64,000 nucleotides of DNA, taken from positions 2,246,231 through 2,310,230 of the forward strand of contig NC_085103.1 in NCBI RefSeq assembly GCF_963422355.1, given 5' to 3'. The stretch comes from Corticium candelabrum (Eukaryota; Porifera; Homoscleromorpha; Homosclerophorida; Plakinidae). Each line of letters starts with the position of its first letter. Position 1 is the stretch's first letter. The position numbers and the translations under genes were made by a program. The notes beneath the pieces were generated by a model. The model searched no databases and had not been told where the DNA came from. It worked only from the letters and a program-made list of their open reading frames with translations. This document shows, piece by piece, positions 10,048 to 22,604 of this stretch.

Positions 10048-13025
10048 ATGGTGTGGACATCAACTTGTATCCAAATTTTCATCCTCCTTTCCATGATTGA
10101 GACCAGCGCACTCCTAAGCCACGACTGCCCAAGCAATGGGTGCAACGTAAGTGATTACTCCTATAGCTTGGTAAATCATTTAAGTTAATGTACTGCATGG
10201 AGAACACAAGTGTTCAAGTTATAAATAGTAAGTTGTAGCTTGCAGATAAGTTAGTAGTTGTGGACTGTAAAGAACTTCTGTGCTCAATGTTTCTATAGTC
10301 TGCGAGATGCTGATTGCAGCAGTACATGTACTAGCACGTTCCTAACTGGTTTATGTTATTGGCTTTAACTTGCAGTTTACAAAAGAAAATGCAGTGCCGT
10401 ATGCTATGACCAAACAAGTTGGACGAGTAATCAAGATGCTGAGCACCCACTACAGCACCCGCAATGATACGTTGATAGGAAAGCTGTTGGGAAATATCAG
10501 TGTAGTTATGCTACATGGATCGGCTTTGTTAAAGGCAATCACAAGACAGTCATACGAAAACTACTATATGTCGGAGTTAAACGCAACAGTTACCGCTTTG
10601 AGAGAATGGTATGTGCAACACCTGAACTCGCATGAAGGCTAAATACATTCACTCAACCAGTAACCTTACTTTTAGGTATCTCGTAACAGATCAATTCTGG
10701 AAAAAGTTGCAAGAGAAAGTAACCTCTCTTTCAAATCGGTAAGTAAATATAGTTGTATTGTTATGCAGTGGCGAGTCTAAGATTTTGCTGAGGGAGTGGT
10801 GTGGTGACAGTTTCTATTTGTGACTTCAATATGAAGCATTTCTAATTACCTTTAAGACATGTTCCAGAAATTAAAGGAATAGGGATACTAGACTCATACC
10901 AGAACTAGGAAAAAACAGAAGCCTTAGCATGACCTCTAGAAACACAATGCTACGGGACACGCCCACTTTATAGACTCGCTCGTTTTATTTGGCTTAAAGT
11001 TGACTAATACGGTAGAATCAGTGGCAGATTCAGGCTGGAAAAAAGGACGGAGTATATACTATATACAGCTATGGTATTCACACGTATTTACAGTCCACAA
11101 TTTCTATGTCCACGCCTACAAATGATGGGCTAAAGCCCGGTCTAGCTAGCCCATGCTACGCTATAGTATACGCCCCTAACTGAGAGGACGTAATAGGAAG
11201 TTAGTGAGACGACTGATGCTGAGTCCTAGTATAGGTCGTAGGAAATGTCACACGCCCTCTGCTGCCATGGCTGCCTAGATTCACCAATGTTGATAAAAAA
11301 TTTTGCGTGTAGACTGTGTTCAGGAAATGAGAAAGTTGGAGATGGCTCAAGTCAAGAATCTGCTGGTCAAACATGTAATACAATAAGAAAATATTGGTTG
11401 AGTGGACGTAATGTCAAGTCTTCTGTCCGTTGGATTAATCCTAGTCCGGTATATGATATCATTTTAACTTCCTTTTTCCAAAAATAATGTTTGATCTTAA
11501 CGTTTAAGAATTCAGGAAAAGCGTTTCAAATTTATTGCGATTTTGAGTCGTTTGGCGGTGGATGGAATCTTGTATATTCGAGTAGAGATGATAGCAGTCG
11601 CTCTAGAAACAACATTCAGAAAGGCACCAGATCTACTGCTCACATTACTAGTCTTGATCCGGGAAACGCCAACAAACGCCTTGCATACGATGTGTTGAAA
11701 GCTATAGAAAATAGTCAAGAGGGATACAGTCAGATCATGTTGACTGGCTACCAAGACTACCAAAGTGAGTTAGAAACCGTCACTAACATTTGAGCAGCAA
11801 CTTTGGAATATGATTATTGACTTCGATTCTCTACAGGAAAAACTACTTTGATTAAGATGTATTTTAACAACACAGCAACATCTGGAAAAAACTTCAACAC
11901 ATTTATAGAAAGCGGTTTTGGCGGTCAAATAAGATGTTCTGTACGTGTGATATTTGCCATTTCTAGATTTTCATTTTTAATCATTTTACTCTTTCTAGCA
12001 CTCATACTATGGCACAGAACTTTCCACTCTCAAACCCATTGCTCTTACCTGGGTATGTTATTAGCTATGATTTGTCATATGCAAATAAGAAATCATTTTC
12101 AGCTATGAGCCAGAAGAAACGGGACTTGGTAAAATGTTGCGTTGCTTATCGAGTATCATACTCAAAAATCATTTAATTAATGTATAACAAGGCTTGACTG
12201 ACAGTTGGTCTGAGGAATATGTGCCTACGTGTGCCGACAGACACTGTATACTCAAGACATGTAATCACTGAGCAGTATTTTCCCTTGGTCGTACATGTTC
12301 GGCAACTACATACAATAGACGAACAGCCCATCAAATCCTCCCAACATTTAGGGAAAGATTTTTACCAAATCAATGTAATTTATGTTTGGAATTACCACAT
12401 CTATCTGTAACTGCTAACGTAAAATCTATTGTTTGTCTATCTTACCACTTTTATACAGAAACCTAACATTGCGTAACTAGGAGTCACATTCATGTCCTGT
12501 ATGTGATAACTCTATCTATTTGACCGTTGCAAACTATTCTGGCAGTGTTAAAAACTCTTTGATAACGTGAAACCTCAGTCTTTTGAACGAGTTAGATAGA
12601 TTTTACAAGTAGCGCCTTTCAATAGAAGGAAAATGGTGTCTAAATTTGTAATACTTTGCAACAATTGTATCTTGGTTTCTACAAGGTTCATAGCTGTAGA
12701 AGTGAGGATGTAAACACAATTTTAGCTAATAGTTAATGTGTTGTTAATTACTTGATACAGGATACAAGAGCGTCTTTTGTGGCTGGAGCAGTGTCTTCTG
12801 GTTGTGCTTGGTATAAAGAAGTTTGGAGTGGTTAGTTAAATTATAGAACTAGTGTTTATGACTTTATCATATTCTCTATCTGTTGGATCGTTTTTAGACA
12901 TATCCTATCATGGAGGACACATTCTCGCACCTAAAGATTGGTACAAAGCTGAATCTTATGCCTCCCAAACTACAGAAAGAGGAGCGTGCAAAGATCGCGG
13001 TCTATTCCACATCTTTGTTCGCTAA
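10048..13025 (+). pseudogene. Secreted fibrinogen-domain gene, copy A (decayed)
   Basis: This is a paralogue of the intact gene at 24,876-27,773 with the same exon pattern: 10048-10146 (signal peptide), 10376-10608, 10676-10738, 11313-11448, 11509-11764, 11837-11940, 12018-12052, 12103-12128, 12192-?, 12761-12830 and 12898-13025 (ends CKDRGLFHIFVR, stop at 13,023). The fibrinogen-type core YCDFESFGGGWNLVYS is in exon 5. Lesions are confined to exon 9: about 60 bp of extra sequence, an in-frame TGA at 12,269-12,271, a TAG where the intact copy has Trp, and loss of the donor GT (caatgtaat instead of cagtgtaag). Exon 5 also uses a poorer acceptor. A truncated product of about 250 residues is possible. 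A possible poly(A) signal, aataaa, is near 13,275. Confidence 0.7.
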
Positions 13026-13844
13026 CCCGAGTAATAGGTAACAAACGTTATAGAAACACGAACACAACTGAGACAACCGTGTAGACAGACTAATATATTG
13101 TTGCACGTAGCTGCATGACGGAAACATAGTCAAACGGTATATCAATACCTTACGTTGATAGCTATAGATACTGATTCATAAATTCAGTGCATTCTATCAA
13201 TAGATTTCTTGCTTGCTTTGCATTACCTTATGAGTGGCTTTCTTTAATTAATTAAATATTGATTGTTAGCGCCAATAAAATAATATTCAAACAGCACATG
13301 TATTCGTCAGCTTGACCTGTGTGCACATGATAGCCCATCTGGTGGAATGTATACTATGCTATATACTATTTAGCACAGTCGTAGGAATCACGGGGCCACT
13401 GGGCCATGTCCACTTCAATCAGCAGCCTAAGATCACTACATACAAAATAGGTCATGAAAGCAAGCTACAAGTGGAAGAAAACGAGGATCTCCATTAGACG
13501 ACAGTGCAAAAGCTACATTTGAGAAGAGACGTCTTGGGTACACGAGGCCAAACGTACGCCAACGCTAATTACAAGAACTTCAAAATTGGGGAATGGGAAA
13601 CAATGCTTTTACCAATCATTGAGGTTGGACCCCAACCTGGATGCCATTCCACGCCTCCGTTTAGTCCAATTTTTACAATGCATTGTTTCTTCTAAAACAA
13701 GCGTGGTCCAGCTCTTCGTGTTCAGCGCCTCTTCCTTACATTCTGTACTCGTACTTCTAACAGCTGTACCTCTTATTGTACCAACATTCTTCTAACGAGA
13801 ATATAACGTGACACAAAGTTTTGCTTGTACCGTCCCCCAAAAAT

Positions 13845-13850
<6 letters not shown>

Positions 13851-13917
<67 letters not shown>
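13851..13917. repeat. (TA)n microsatellite at the end of duplication copy A
   Basis: About 33 TA units. The similarity between copies A and B stops at TA arrays in both places (here and at 28,551), so the array may mark the duplication breakpoint. The bases just before it (ttgtaccgtcccccaaaa) are shared. Downstream, 13,955-14,020 again resembles intron sequence of the family (gattttacaaatggcgcc). Confidence 0.85.
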
Positions 13918-13920
<3 letters not shown>

Positions 13921-14396
13921 ACTCTTTCGTCACGTGAACATATACGATCTCCGATAGATTTTACAAATGGCGCCTGTAGAAGAAAAATGGAGTATGCGTG
14001 GACGTTGTCAGAAGGCCCCTAGCTGTAAAATCAATAGTGTAAACAATTGTAATTATTATATAATATTTAGTTAAGGGCTCCGGTACCTGACAATAGACCA
14101 CTGCCATTGAAAAGTTCTATAGTTTTCAGGGCCTTTGCTAGCACACGTGGTGACTCCAGTGGTCTCAGCTATAGCTACCGCAGTACGCCGCCACGATGAA
14201 GAAATTTCCAGCAGAATCCGTTCCCCAGAAAGGCCCTTCACTTCCACTAGCATTGAACCAGCTGCCACCCATGCAGTTGCAATATTTATATTACATATTA
14301 AACGCTCAACTACACATTCATGTGACTGCATCTCTCTGGCTTTGTTTAGCTAAGTCTGCAAAAGCGTCAACTGCCGGATCTAATTATTGAATTCAG

Positions 14397-14674
14397 AATA
14401 GTAGAAAGACATTTTGTGGTTAGAGCAACGACTATATATAGTTGTGCTTGCTGGAGAGAAGCTTGGAACGGTTAGTTAATAAATTTACTAAAACTCGTTT
14501 ACATATTACTGTCATTGTATTCTTTGTCCATTGGATCGTGTTGCAGAGTTAAACAATTATGGAAGACATATTCTCGCTCCTGAAGATTGAGACAATGCTG
14601 ACGTATATTTCTCCCAAACTGCAGAAGATGGAGCGTGCCCCCATCGCGGTTTATTGCACATATTATTTCGCTAG
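14397..14674 (+). pseudogene. Third, truncated fibrinogen-domain copy (last two exons)
   Basis: 14397-14470 matches exon 10 and 14547-14674 matches exon 11 of the family, with the intron and gt/ag signals preserved between them. Exon 11 reads YGRHILAPED and then a TGA at 14,588 in place of the Trp codon of copies A and B, so it cannot encode the normal C-terminus. Earlier exons are absent. Flanking sequence to about 14,900 also follows the downstream region of copy A. A minus-strand open frame at 14,071-14,331 just upstream has no recognisable motif and is not called. Confidence 0.7.
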
Positions 14675-14929
14675 CTTGCGCAATGACAAACTATTGCAGA
14701 AATTAGTTCAGATGCAACTGAGAAAAATAAGTTTCACTTATTTATTGCTTCTAGACTTAAAGAAGTATTGTTGCGCGTAGCTGGCGCAAAAATATAGTCA
14801 AACACTACCTGTCGTCACTAGGTACACATTCATAAACTTCACACCATTTAATCAATAAATTATTAATTTATTTTGAATAATTTTAAAAGTACAGTAAATT
14901 TTTCTATGTATTGATTATTACTAGTAATT

Positions 14930-15080
14930 GAAGCTGTGTTTACACCGTCGCTTCTACAGCTATGAGCCTTCAAAGTCCGAACACCACGTACGCTAAGAAG
15001 AGTAATTGTCGCGAAGAATTACGAATATACACGCTATTTTCTTTCTAGACGTGCTACCTGTAAAATACATTTAAAATCTT
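14930..15080 (-). repeat. Inverted copy of family intron sequence
   Basis: The reverse complement of this stretch (cggactttgaaggctcatagctgtagaagcg...) matches 12,595-12,740 of copy A and 27,355-27,475 of copy B, including ttcatagctgtagaag and the preceding gtagc(g)cc...aatactttgc block. It is a rearranged fourth fragment of the same locus. Confidence 0.6.
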
Positions 15081-15328
15081 ACATAGGGACTGACGTTTCG
15101 GTGGCCGCCAATTACCTAGAAACGTGATTCAGCATGAAGTCGATCACCAAGTTGTAAGTCTGCAGTTACATCTGTCTTTTCATGATAATCTGCCATCTGA
15201 GAGTCTCTTCGACTAGAGTTATGTACATGCACTTCCAGTTTGTTAATTGCCGAGCGTAGCGAGGATTCTAATCCGGGTCGCACAACTGAAAGGGGCGTGG
15301 TCCTATATGGCTTTCCATCGAGCTTTTG

Positions 15329-15797
<469 letters not shown>

Positions 15798-16118
15798 CAC
15801 ATATCTCAAATTTCTCCTCCCCACGACCACGTTTTATGATAGTACCTACCTTAGAAATCGTTTCCGTGTTCGACTGCAAATGAGTCTAAGAATGATTCGT
15901 GCAAGTGACGAAACGGCGAAAAAATGCTTCATGACGTTCCGTTGCCTCATCCTTCTGTATTGTAGCTAGGGAGGGTGTGTACTTGACAACCAAGGAAAAC
16001 CTTCAGGAGTTGAATGCCACCTACGGTCAACTATTCACACGTCCCATACTACAATCAATCCTTTACTACACTGTACCGCATCTAACACTGTTGATAGTCA
16101 ATATTTGCCTATATCAAT

Positions 16119-16380
16119 CAGGCCCGTAGGAAGCAAATAAAAAGTGGTACGGCCTAACGCACGCTAAAGGGCGTGGCTTTTAATTTAGTGCGCGTTAAAG
16201 CAAGAGACCAATGCTCCAATTAATGTCTGTCAGTCTGGTTTCAAATTGAATGCCTCCTTATATGTGTTTGTTTTTCCTCTTCTCTCTCTTTCGCTCGCGC
16301 AGAGAAGGGTCTGGCTAGGCGAGGCTACAAAAAGTGGTGCGGCCATGGCCGCACCAGCCGCACCGGCTCCTACGGCCCTG
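16119..16380. mobile_element. hAT-derived MITE (deletion derivative of the 30,860 element)
   Basis: The left 107 bp are nearly identical to 30,860-30,965 and the right 155 bp to 33,483-33,638. This is the intact hAT element with about 2.5 kb of interior missing. The inverted ends are caggcccgtagga and tcctacggccctg. A TCAAT flank occurs at 16,114-16,118 and 16,381-16,385, a possible 5-bp target duplication. The deletion junction shares aat with both parental sides. Confidence 0.9.
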
Positions 16381-18115
16381 TCAATTTCTATGTCAGTAAA
16401 TACCATAGCACTGTCGTTACAACGGAACTGAGTGCATACCTAGACTGTACATTTCTATTGTCTTGATCACGATCGCAAAACGACGATTACCGATACCAGG
16501 ACTAGATACGTAATCTAAACTACAATGAAGTTTGCATGTTTACTTCCATGACAGGGTTTCAATAAATATGTATTGTCTAGCTAGGACTCGGCGTTTTAGT
16601 ACACGGTCTGAAAACTCCGTTAGACATGTTACAAACGAACGCGACACGCCTACGGATACGGTACAAATAGTTAATTAATTAATTGCTCCATACCTGGCCC
16701 AACCCACGCATGCCACACCTCACATTAGAGCAAGATTTTTTTTAACTTCGCCCTCTTTTCGAGCTCAAAACCCGGCTGTGAACATGCCTCTGTATCCCTT
16801 TCTACTCATGGGTTGGTATTTTGCCAAACCACGCGTTTTTGCTTCGAGGTAGCCGTTGTTATAATGTAGGTCGAGCTCGAACTTCCCTCAAAACGGTTGA
16901 AACTGGGCAGAATGATAGAACGTTGTATTTGAAGACACACTGGGAAGCGGTTACTGCTCTAAACTGCAATCTAGCTAGTCAGCCAACATCCACTACAAAC
17001 TGTACATGTTTGTACATGTTTCTTACTTTATTACAAGTACCAAAAACAATCTCAAATACAACAATTTAGCAATCTAGTCCAATGTCACGCCGTGAATTCG
17101 CCGCGAGACGAACCAGACCTCTTCCTGTTGCTCATTATCAGTCGTAGACGTAGCCAACACTCGTCTATCCTCTCAATAACATTTCAATCAACCTACCGAC
17201 CAAGTCAAACCCATAACCGAACGAATTAAGAGAAGGGAAATGTGAACGGTGGGCGAGTCTGCTCGGTTCGAGTTGTTCGCGCCTACGCGTCTCCCAAAAC
17301 CGTTGCTTGGCCAAAAACCGTTCGCAGAAGTAAGAAACAGGTCGCCGAACGGTATTCGAAAGAAATAACGGTCGGATTCGAATTTTTCGATGTCGAACGT
17401 CGGAACCAATCACGGAGGCTAATCAATTATATAGCAACTGATTCGTCGCCAAACAAATATCCAGGCGGAGCTATTGAAAGACACGTGCAACAAAATATAT
17501 GCTGAATGCTCATTGGTCGTCGCTAGGGATAAAGAGGGCGGAACTAGCACCACACCCTTAGTATGCGCATACGCTACTGCACCGTAAATGCTCGGTTAGC
17601 ATTGAGTTAAGCGAGCGATGGTGTTCTGTCTTACATATTTGCGTAACAATGGTTGCGTGCTTAGGTAGCAATAATTTCTGACAATAAATATGCGGGAACT
17701 CAAAAAACAGACTGTCCGTTTCTCTTCTTCTGGCTTTGTCTTTTATTATTCGTTTATGCTTGAATCGTTTACTGAGATAGTCGCGTAACAATCGTGTAGT
17801 CACGTGATAATGGTGCATAGCAATAATTTGTGTGAAAGTAACGCGCCGAAACTCCAAAACAAACTTTTCTCTTCTCCTGTCTTTGCCTTTTCATTCAGTT
17901 TGTCACGTATTAGTTTCCTTTCCTCTTTAGTCGCGTACGGGAGCAAAATCGAAAGTCGTTTAACTTTTCTATGTAATTGTGTCGAGCCCTCGAAAGGGGA
18001 CCCTTAATTCAACTCTTAGCGCATGTGTTGCGCAGTCAAAATTGCATTCATCTGGCATCGTCAATTTGTTGATCCAACTCTTCATTTTGCCGTAAATCCA
18101 TATCACAAGTGCTGA

Positions 18116-18184
<69 letters not shown>

Positions 18185-20865
18185 TAGATGCTCCATTAGC
18201 ATTGCGTGAGGCGAACGAGCGTATCCATATTACACGTACATAGTCTTCTATTGCACATTCCATTCAGAAATTCTTGGTGGTCCAGCCTGTGCCGCGGCTG
18301 TTCTTCTGTGTAGTGACGTAATGACTAGCGCGTATCCATGGCCAATCGGTTGTGTACTGTACGCTGTTGTGTTGCTTTCAGTAATTAAGTTAATTAATTG
18401 CCTATCACGGTCAGTACTCCTATCAGTTGTAGCAGAAACGATATCGACGGGCAATCCTACGGCACTCAAGAGTACTGGACAATTAGAGTTTCCGTCAATA
18501 AGCTCCCAACATTCACTCTAGCTCGCTAGAGTGATGTGGGTACGATGGATTCTCTATAAAACCTACAGAATTTGAGTCCTCTGCAAGTTTGGGGAGTGGT
18601 TACTAACCCCAAAGTGTGCCATTATGACCGTAAGACCAGCATGGCCATGCATGGTCTCAACCAGAGCACTATATAGGGCTCTGGTCTCAACAGGAGGTCA
18701 AAATTAAAATATCCAGGACTTTACCATTTACAATATCTCAGTAGTACTGATAGCTGTTGAGTTAGATAGAGACTATTAGAGTGCGTCCATGTTATGTTTG
18801 CGTTTATGACATGGCACGTACGCCACGCCCAGCTCCTCCCAAAATCTCAGGAAGTGACGCTCCTCTAACAGTACAGTATCACACACCCAGCTAAACCCAG
18901 AACAGTTGTAGCCGGAACACCGACAGCTTCTTTTTGCCGACTCTGTGCGACGTCTCTTTCTCAAACTAAGTCAACAATTCCAACCTCACTGTAGCTGGAT
19001 GACGCTGATCATGCACAGTAAGAACATCTCTCATTGCTGCGCAGCCAACTATGCCATATTTCAGGATACAGCAATCTGGAGTGTGACGACGCGTTGCATT
19101 CGGGAAATTTGAGCTGAAACGTTGGTACTGCGCATGTCTCATAGTTAGGCATGCCACGTGATCAAAATACATACACGAAATATATTATTGCGCTGGAGAG
19201 TCCACTTGTTCTAGTGCCACGAACGGAAGCGGATCTAGTGGGAGGTAGCGTATCCAGGATACGCAGGACGCTTGATGAAAGCAACCCCAAACGTCCTTGA
19301 CGGCTTCAGACCAGCGCCAAACGTAGCGAAAGTATTGTTCAAGTACGTTTAGACACGTTCGCAGATTCGAAGAGTGTGTACTGGTTGGTTAGTGTACGTT
19401 TCTGTTGTGCAGACGTTCATCGTCAAAACCGGCCTAGAAAACGGCCGCCGAATGCTTTCGAAAACGTCTCCACTGGTGATAAATACCGTATGTAAGTAAA
19501 GGCGTCGATACGGTTTTTATTCGATTGCTATTCAGGATCATCTAAAGAGAGAAGAATCTCCTCTCTTTATATGCTCCTAAACATTACGAGCAGCCCAACC
19601 GGAAGCGAGTAGACCAAACTCCGTAAACAATCAAGGGTATAATCTTAAAATCTACAAATATTTAAATTGCACTTGTATTCGAGCTTGCCTCATCTAGTAA
19701 ACTGTGCTCTCTTGATGCCTGCATCATCTGTTACCGTAGTAGCGTTTAATTTGTTGTAGTAAAATCTATATGTTTCATATTGTATTGATTGCTTTCAAAA
19801 CAATTTCGTCTAGCTGTTGGTGTACATGATCGCTCCCCTCACATTCTGTACTCGTAACGCCCCCTTTGTACATTCCATTGAACAACCAACCTTCTAGAAC
19901 GTGAATCTGCCACGACAAGAAGTTTTACTTGTACCGTTTTCCACCCTTCAAATCATCTATACTTTACACATACACAACTAATATCTACTATATTATCAAA
20001 ATTGACGACTCCAATTAAATTGCACTAACACTAGTTGCGTCAATTCTACCAATGTATACATTGATTAAAACAATAACCGATACCATTTAAACAAAAACCC
20101 AAATTTAATTGATTAAGTCGGTACTGTTGATTACATGCATAAAATGAAGATAGGCAATTCAAATACAACGGAAGCACGCCCTACAGAGGCACAACGAGCA
20201 CTTTTCCTTTGCTGGCGACACTTCCGGTATGACACCAAATAATTTCTGCCTTTACAACATTTTTGGCAAGTGTACTATACGCTACATGTATCGAGCTAGC
20301 TATCGACCTAGACCAAAAATTGATATACAAGATAAGCTGTAAAGAAGGTAGAAAAGAAAGCCCTGACAGTTAAGTGGGCTTGTGAAAAGTTCACACAGTT
20401 CCTAGTGGTAATTATGACAGTTTCAGATCGAAACGTACCATAAACCATTTATACCTTTGCACCGTAAAAACATATGAACAGTCTATATCACCTGGAATTC
20501 TACGATTACGATTACGAATGGCCAGGTATATTTATACAGTAGGAGTACGTCTTGCGACCACCCCGAAACTAAGACCACGCCTGAAATACGACCGTTTCCG
20601 GTCAGAAACTTTTCGAGGATCTCTGTAATACATTGCGTTCTCGGAAAGTTGATCAACTCGGAGTTCAGAATAGCAACCAACTTCTATGGTCCTCCGACCA
20701 TTTTTATCCCTTAAATTGCGGTCAAGCATAGGCAGGCCTCATCGATATTCCCGGATACAGCGCAAGAAAAATATCGGGGTCAAGCTCTGCAGAATTCTTA
20801 AAGGGGAAAGAGCTTTTGCGTTAGACTTTCTCATTTCAAGCATTTCAATTTCCATTTTCAATTTC
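16381..20865. other. Intergenic stretch, no gene recognised
   Basis: No supported coding gene was found. It contains an imperfect tandem duplication of about 150-bp units at 17,645-17,945 (each unit has gtaacaat...agcaataattt...aaactc(a/c)aaaa...cttctcttct...). A (TA)n array is at 18,119-18,183, and sequence around 18,190 resembles 17,588 (atgctc...ttagcattg). A further fibrinogen-locus tail lies at 19,840-19,955. Open frames of 60-87 codons here show no motif. Confidence 0.4.
19840..19955 (+). repeat. Orphan copy of the fibrinogen-gene 3' flank
   Basis: The segment with acattctgtactcgta..., acgtgaatctgcc and gttttacttgtaccgt matches the 3' flanks of copy A (13,738-13,848) and copy B (28,440-28,545). 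It is 5 kb from the nearest truncated copy, so the intervening DNA was probably inserted or rearranged. Confidence 0.6.
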
Positions 20866-22600
20866 GAGCAACAACTGAATATTGAATTAAAAATTGAAAA
20901 TAGCCTAGAAGTTGCTTGCAATTTCAATACTCAATTCTCTTAAAAATTAAAATTGATTGATAGATAGACTATAAATATTTGCGGATTAAAATAAATAATT
21001 GCAATGCAATTGAATATTGAAATTGCAAGCACTTTAGTTCAATTTTTAATGTTAAATTAAATTTTCTATTTAGTTAAATAATTGAATGTCAAATTTTGAA
21101 TTTGCGTGCATAATTCGTCCATTCCATTTATTTTGGAGACAACTTTAAAATTAAATTAAAAGTTGACTAGCATTGCTTGCTCTTACAATATTCCATTAAA
21201 TTGTAAATAGAAATTGATTGAAGACCAATAGTCATTTCAATATTCATATACTTTGCAAATAGACTCAATCTTTCAAACCGTCCAATTTTCATAAATTATG
21301 AATATTAAAATATAGCCTCTGGATGCAATTTTCTTTCTCCGTACTAAATGTACATTGAAAGTTACCCGCAGTTGCTAGCGCGAGGATATCTCTCATAAAC
21401 GGCATAATAACACCGCGCGGGCTGTCGCGGATGACTTCAATATTCAATGATATTGAAAGATGAAAGTCGTGTAGCGTAGCCACGCTCAGCCACGCTTCTG
21501 CCACGGATGCAATGCAATTAAGCAATTGCACCTGCTTGTCGTCTACGGTCACGCCCAATCACGAGACATTCCTTGGGAAGCTCGTTGCATGGAGGCACGC
21601 TTACGGCATCTATAGTCAACGAGATCAACGTCTAGGCTGCACCGGGAAGTTGACGCCTATTCGATTTGGAAAGACTCCAAGCAACTTTAGAGTCAACATT
21701 GCGTCGATCATTATATCTAGAAAAACCTGTCTAAACACGTGACGGGGAAGCCCCTGCAGCTACAACCTCACGCTAATGCCAGGTCGTCCACTTTCTCCAA
21801 TCTCGATCTCCATGGACGAAGATTTTGTTTGCAAGCAAGTCGAAGAGGAAGCTACTCATGCTGTCAACAGTAAAGAATTTATAATTAGTTACTAGTTACC
21901 GACGATGTTTCCCTGACTTCGGCGACTCTAGCTTTATGGAATAGCAAACGATCTGTTAGACGTTTCTGCACAGTCAGAAATCAACGTCGATTTATGCCTC
22001 TGTCTGTACAGAAACGTCGAACAGATCGTACGCGAAGTGCCCGAAGTTATGGAAACATTCGCTTGCGAATAAAATCTTCGTCAACTTCGTCAACTTTGTT
22101 CAGCAGAATGCGGGTAACTTTCTATTTTTACATTTAGTACGGAGAAAGAAAATTGCATCCAGAGGCTGCACTAATATTCATAATTTAAGAGAATTGGATG
22201 AATGAAAAGATTGAATTTGCGAAGTAAATGAATTAGGAATAATTGACAACGCTAATCAATTGTTAATTTTCAAATCTATTTTCAATTGTTATCAAAAATT
22301 AAAATGCACTGGACAAATTGGACACGCAAATTCAAAATTTGACATTTAACTTTTAAACCAAATTGAATATTAAATATAACATTAAAAATTAAACTAACTT
22401 GCTTGCAATTTAAATATTTCATTGCATTGAAAACAAAAATTGGTTAAAGTTTAAGTATGTTTTCAATATTCATTTCAATCCACAAATAATTATAGTCTAT
22501 CAATCAGTATTTTTTAAATTTTGCCAATAGAATTGAATATTAAAATTGCAAGCAACTTCTAAGCTATTTTCAATTTCTAATTCAATATTCAATTGCTGAA
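20866..22600. mobile_element. Foldback-type element with ~500-bp inverted arms
   Basis: The left arm 20,866-21,370 and right arm 22,109-22,600 are inverted copies. Shared blocks include tgaatattgaatt(a)aaattgaaaatagc, gcctctggatgcaattttctttctccgtactaaatgta and gaaagttacccgca. The arms are AT-rich; the 740-bp centre (21,371-22,108) is much richer in GC and holds a short spliced ORF. The sharp change in composition at both arm boundaries suggests the centre was captured. The left half of the centre (21,371-21,775) has only unsupported open frames. Confidence 0.85.
21776..22072 (+). CDS. Hypothetical 73-residue two-exon ORF inside the foldback element
   Basis: Exon 1 is 21776-21869 (ATG, ending AVN plus one base) with donor gtaaag. 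Exon 2 is 21945-22072 after the acceptor ggaatag, and ends ETFACE then TAA. The lengths 94 and 128 join to 222 bases without a stop. The product is acidic: MDEDFVCKQVEEEATHAVN in exon 1 and NDLLDVSAQSEINVDLCLCL, then VEQIVREVPEVMETF in exon 2. It looks like an amphipathic-helical fragment of a host protein. I do not recognise the family, and no signal peptide or transposase motif is present. A captured gene piece is the simplest reading; chance splicing cannot be excluded. Confidence 0.35.
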
Positions 22601-22604
22601 CGGT

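Noticed and set aside
11999..12052. Alternative exon 7 starting at ctag (frame HSYYGTELSTLKPIALTW)
   Set aside because: It gives a stop in exon 8 in both copies. The acceptor cacag at 12,017 / 26,824 restores an open frame through YEPEETGLG in both, so it is preferred.
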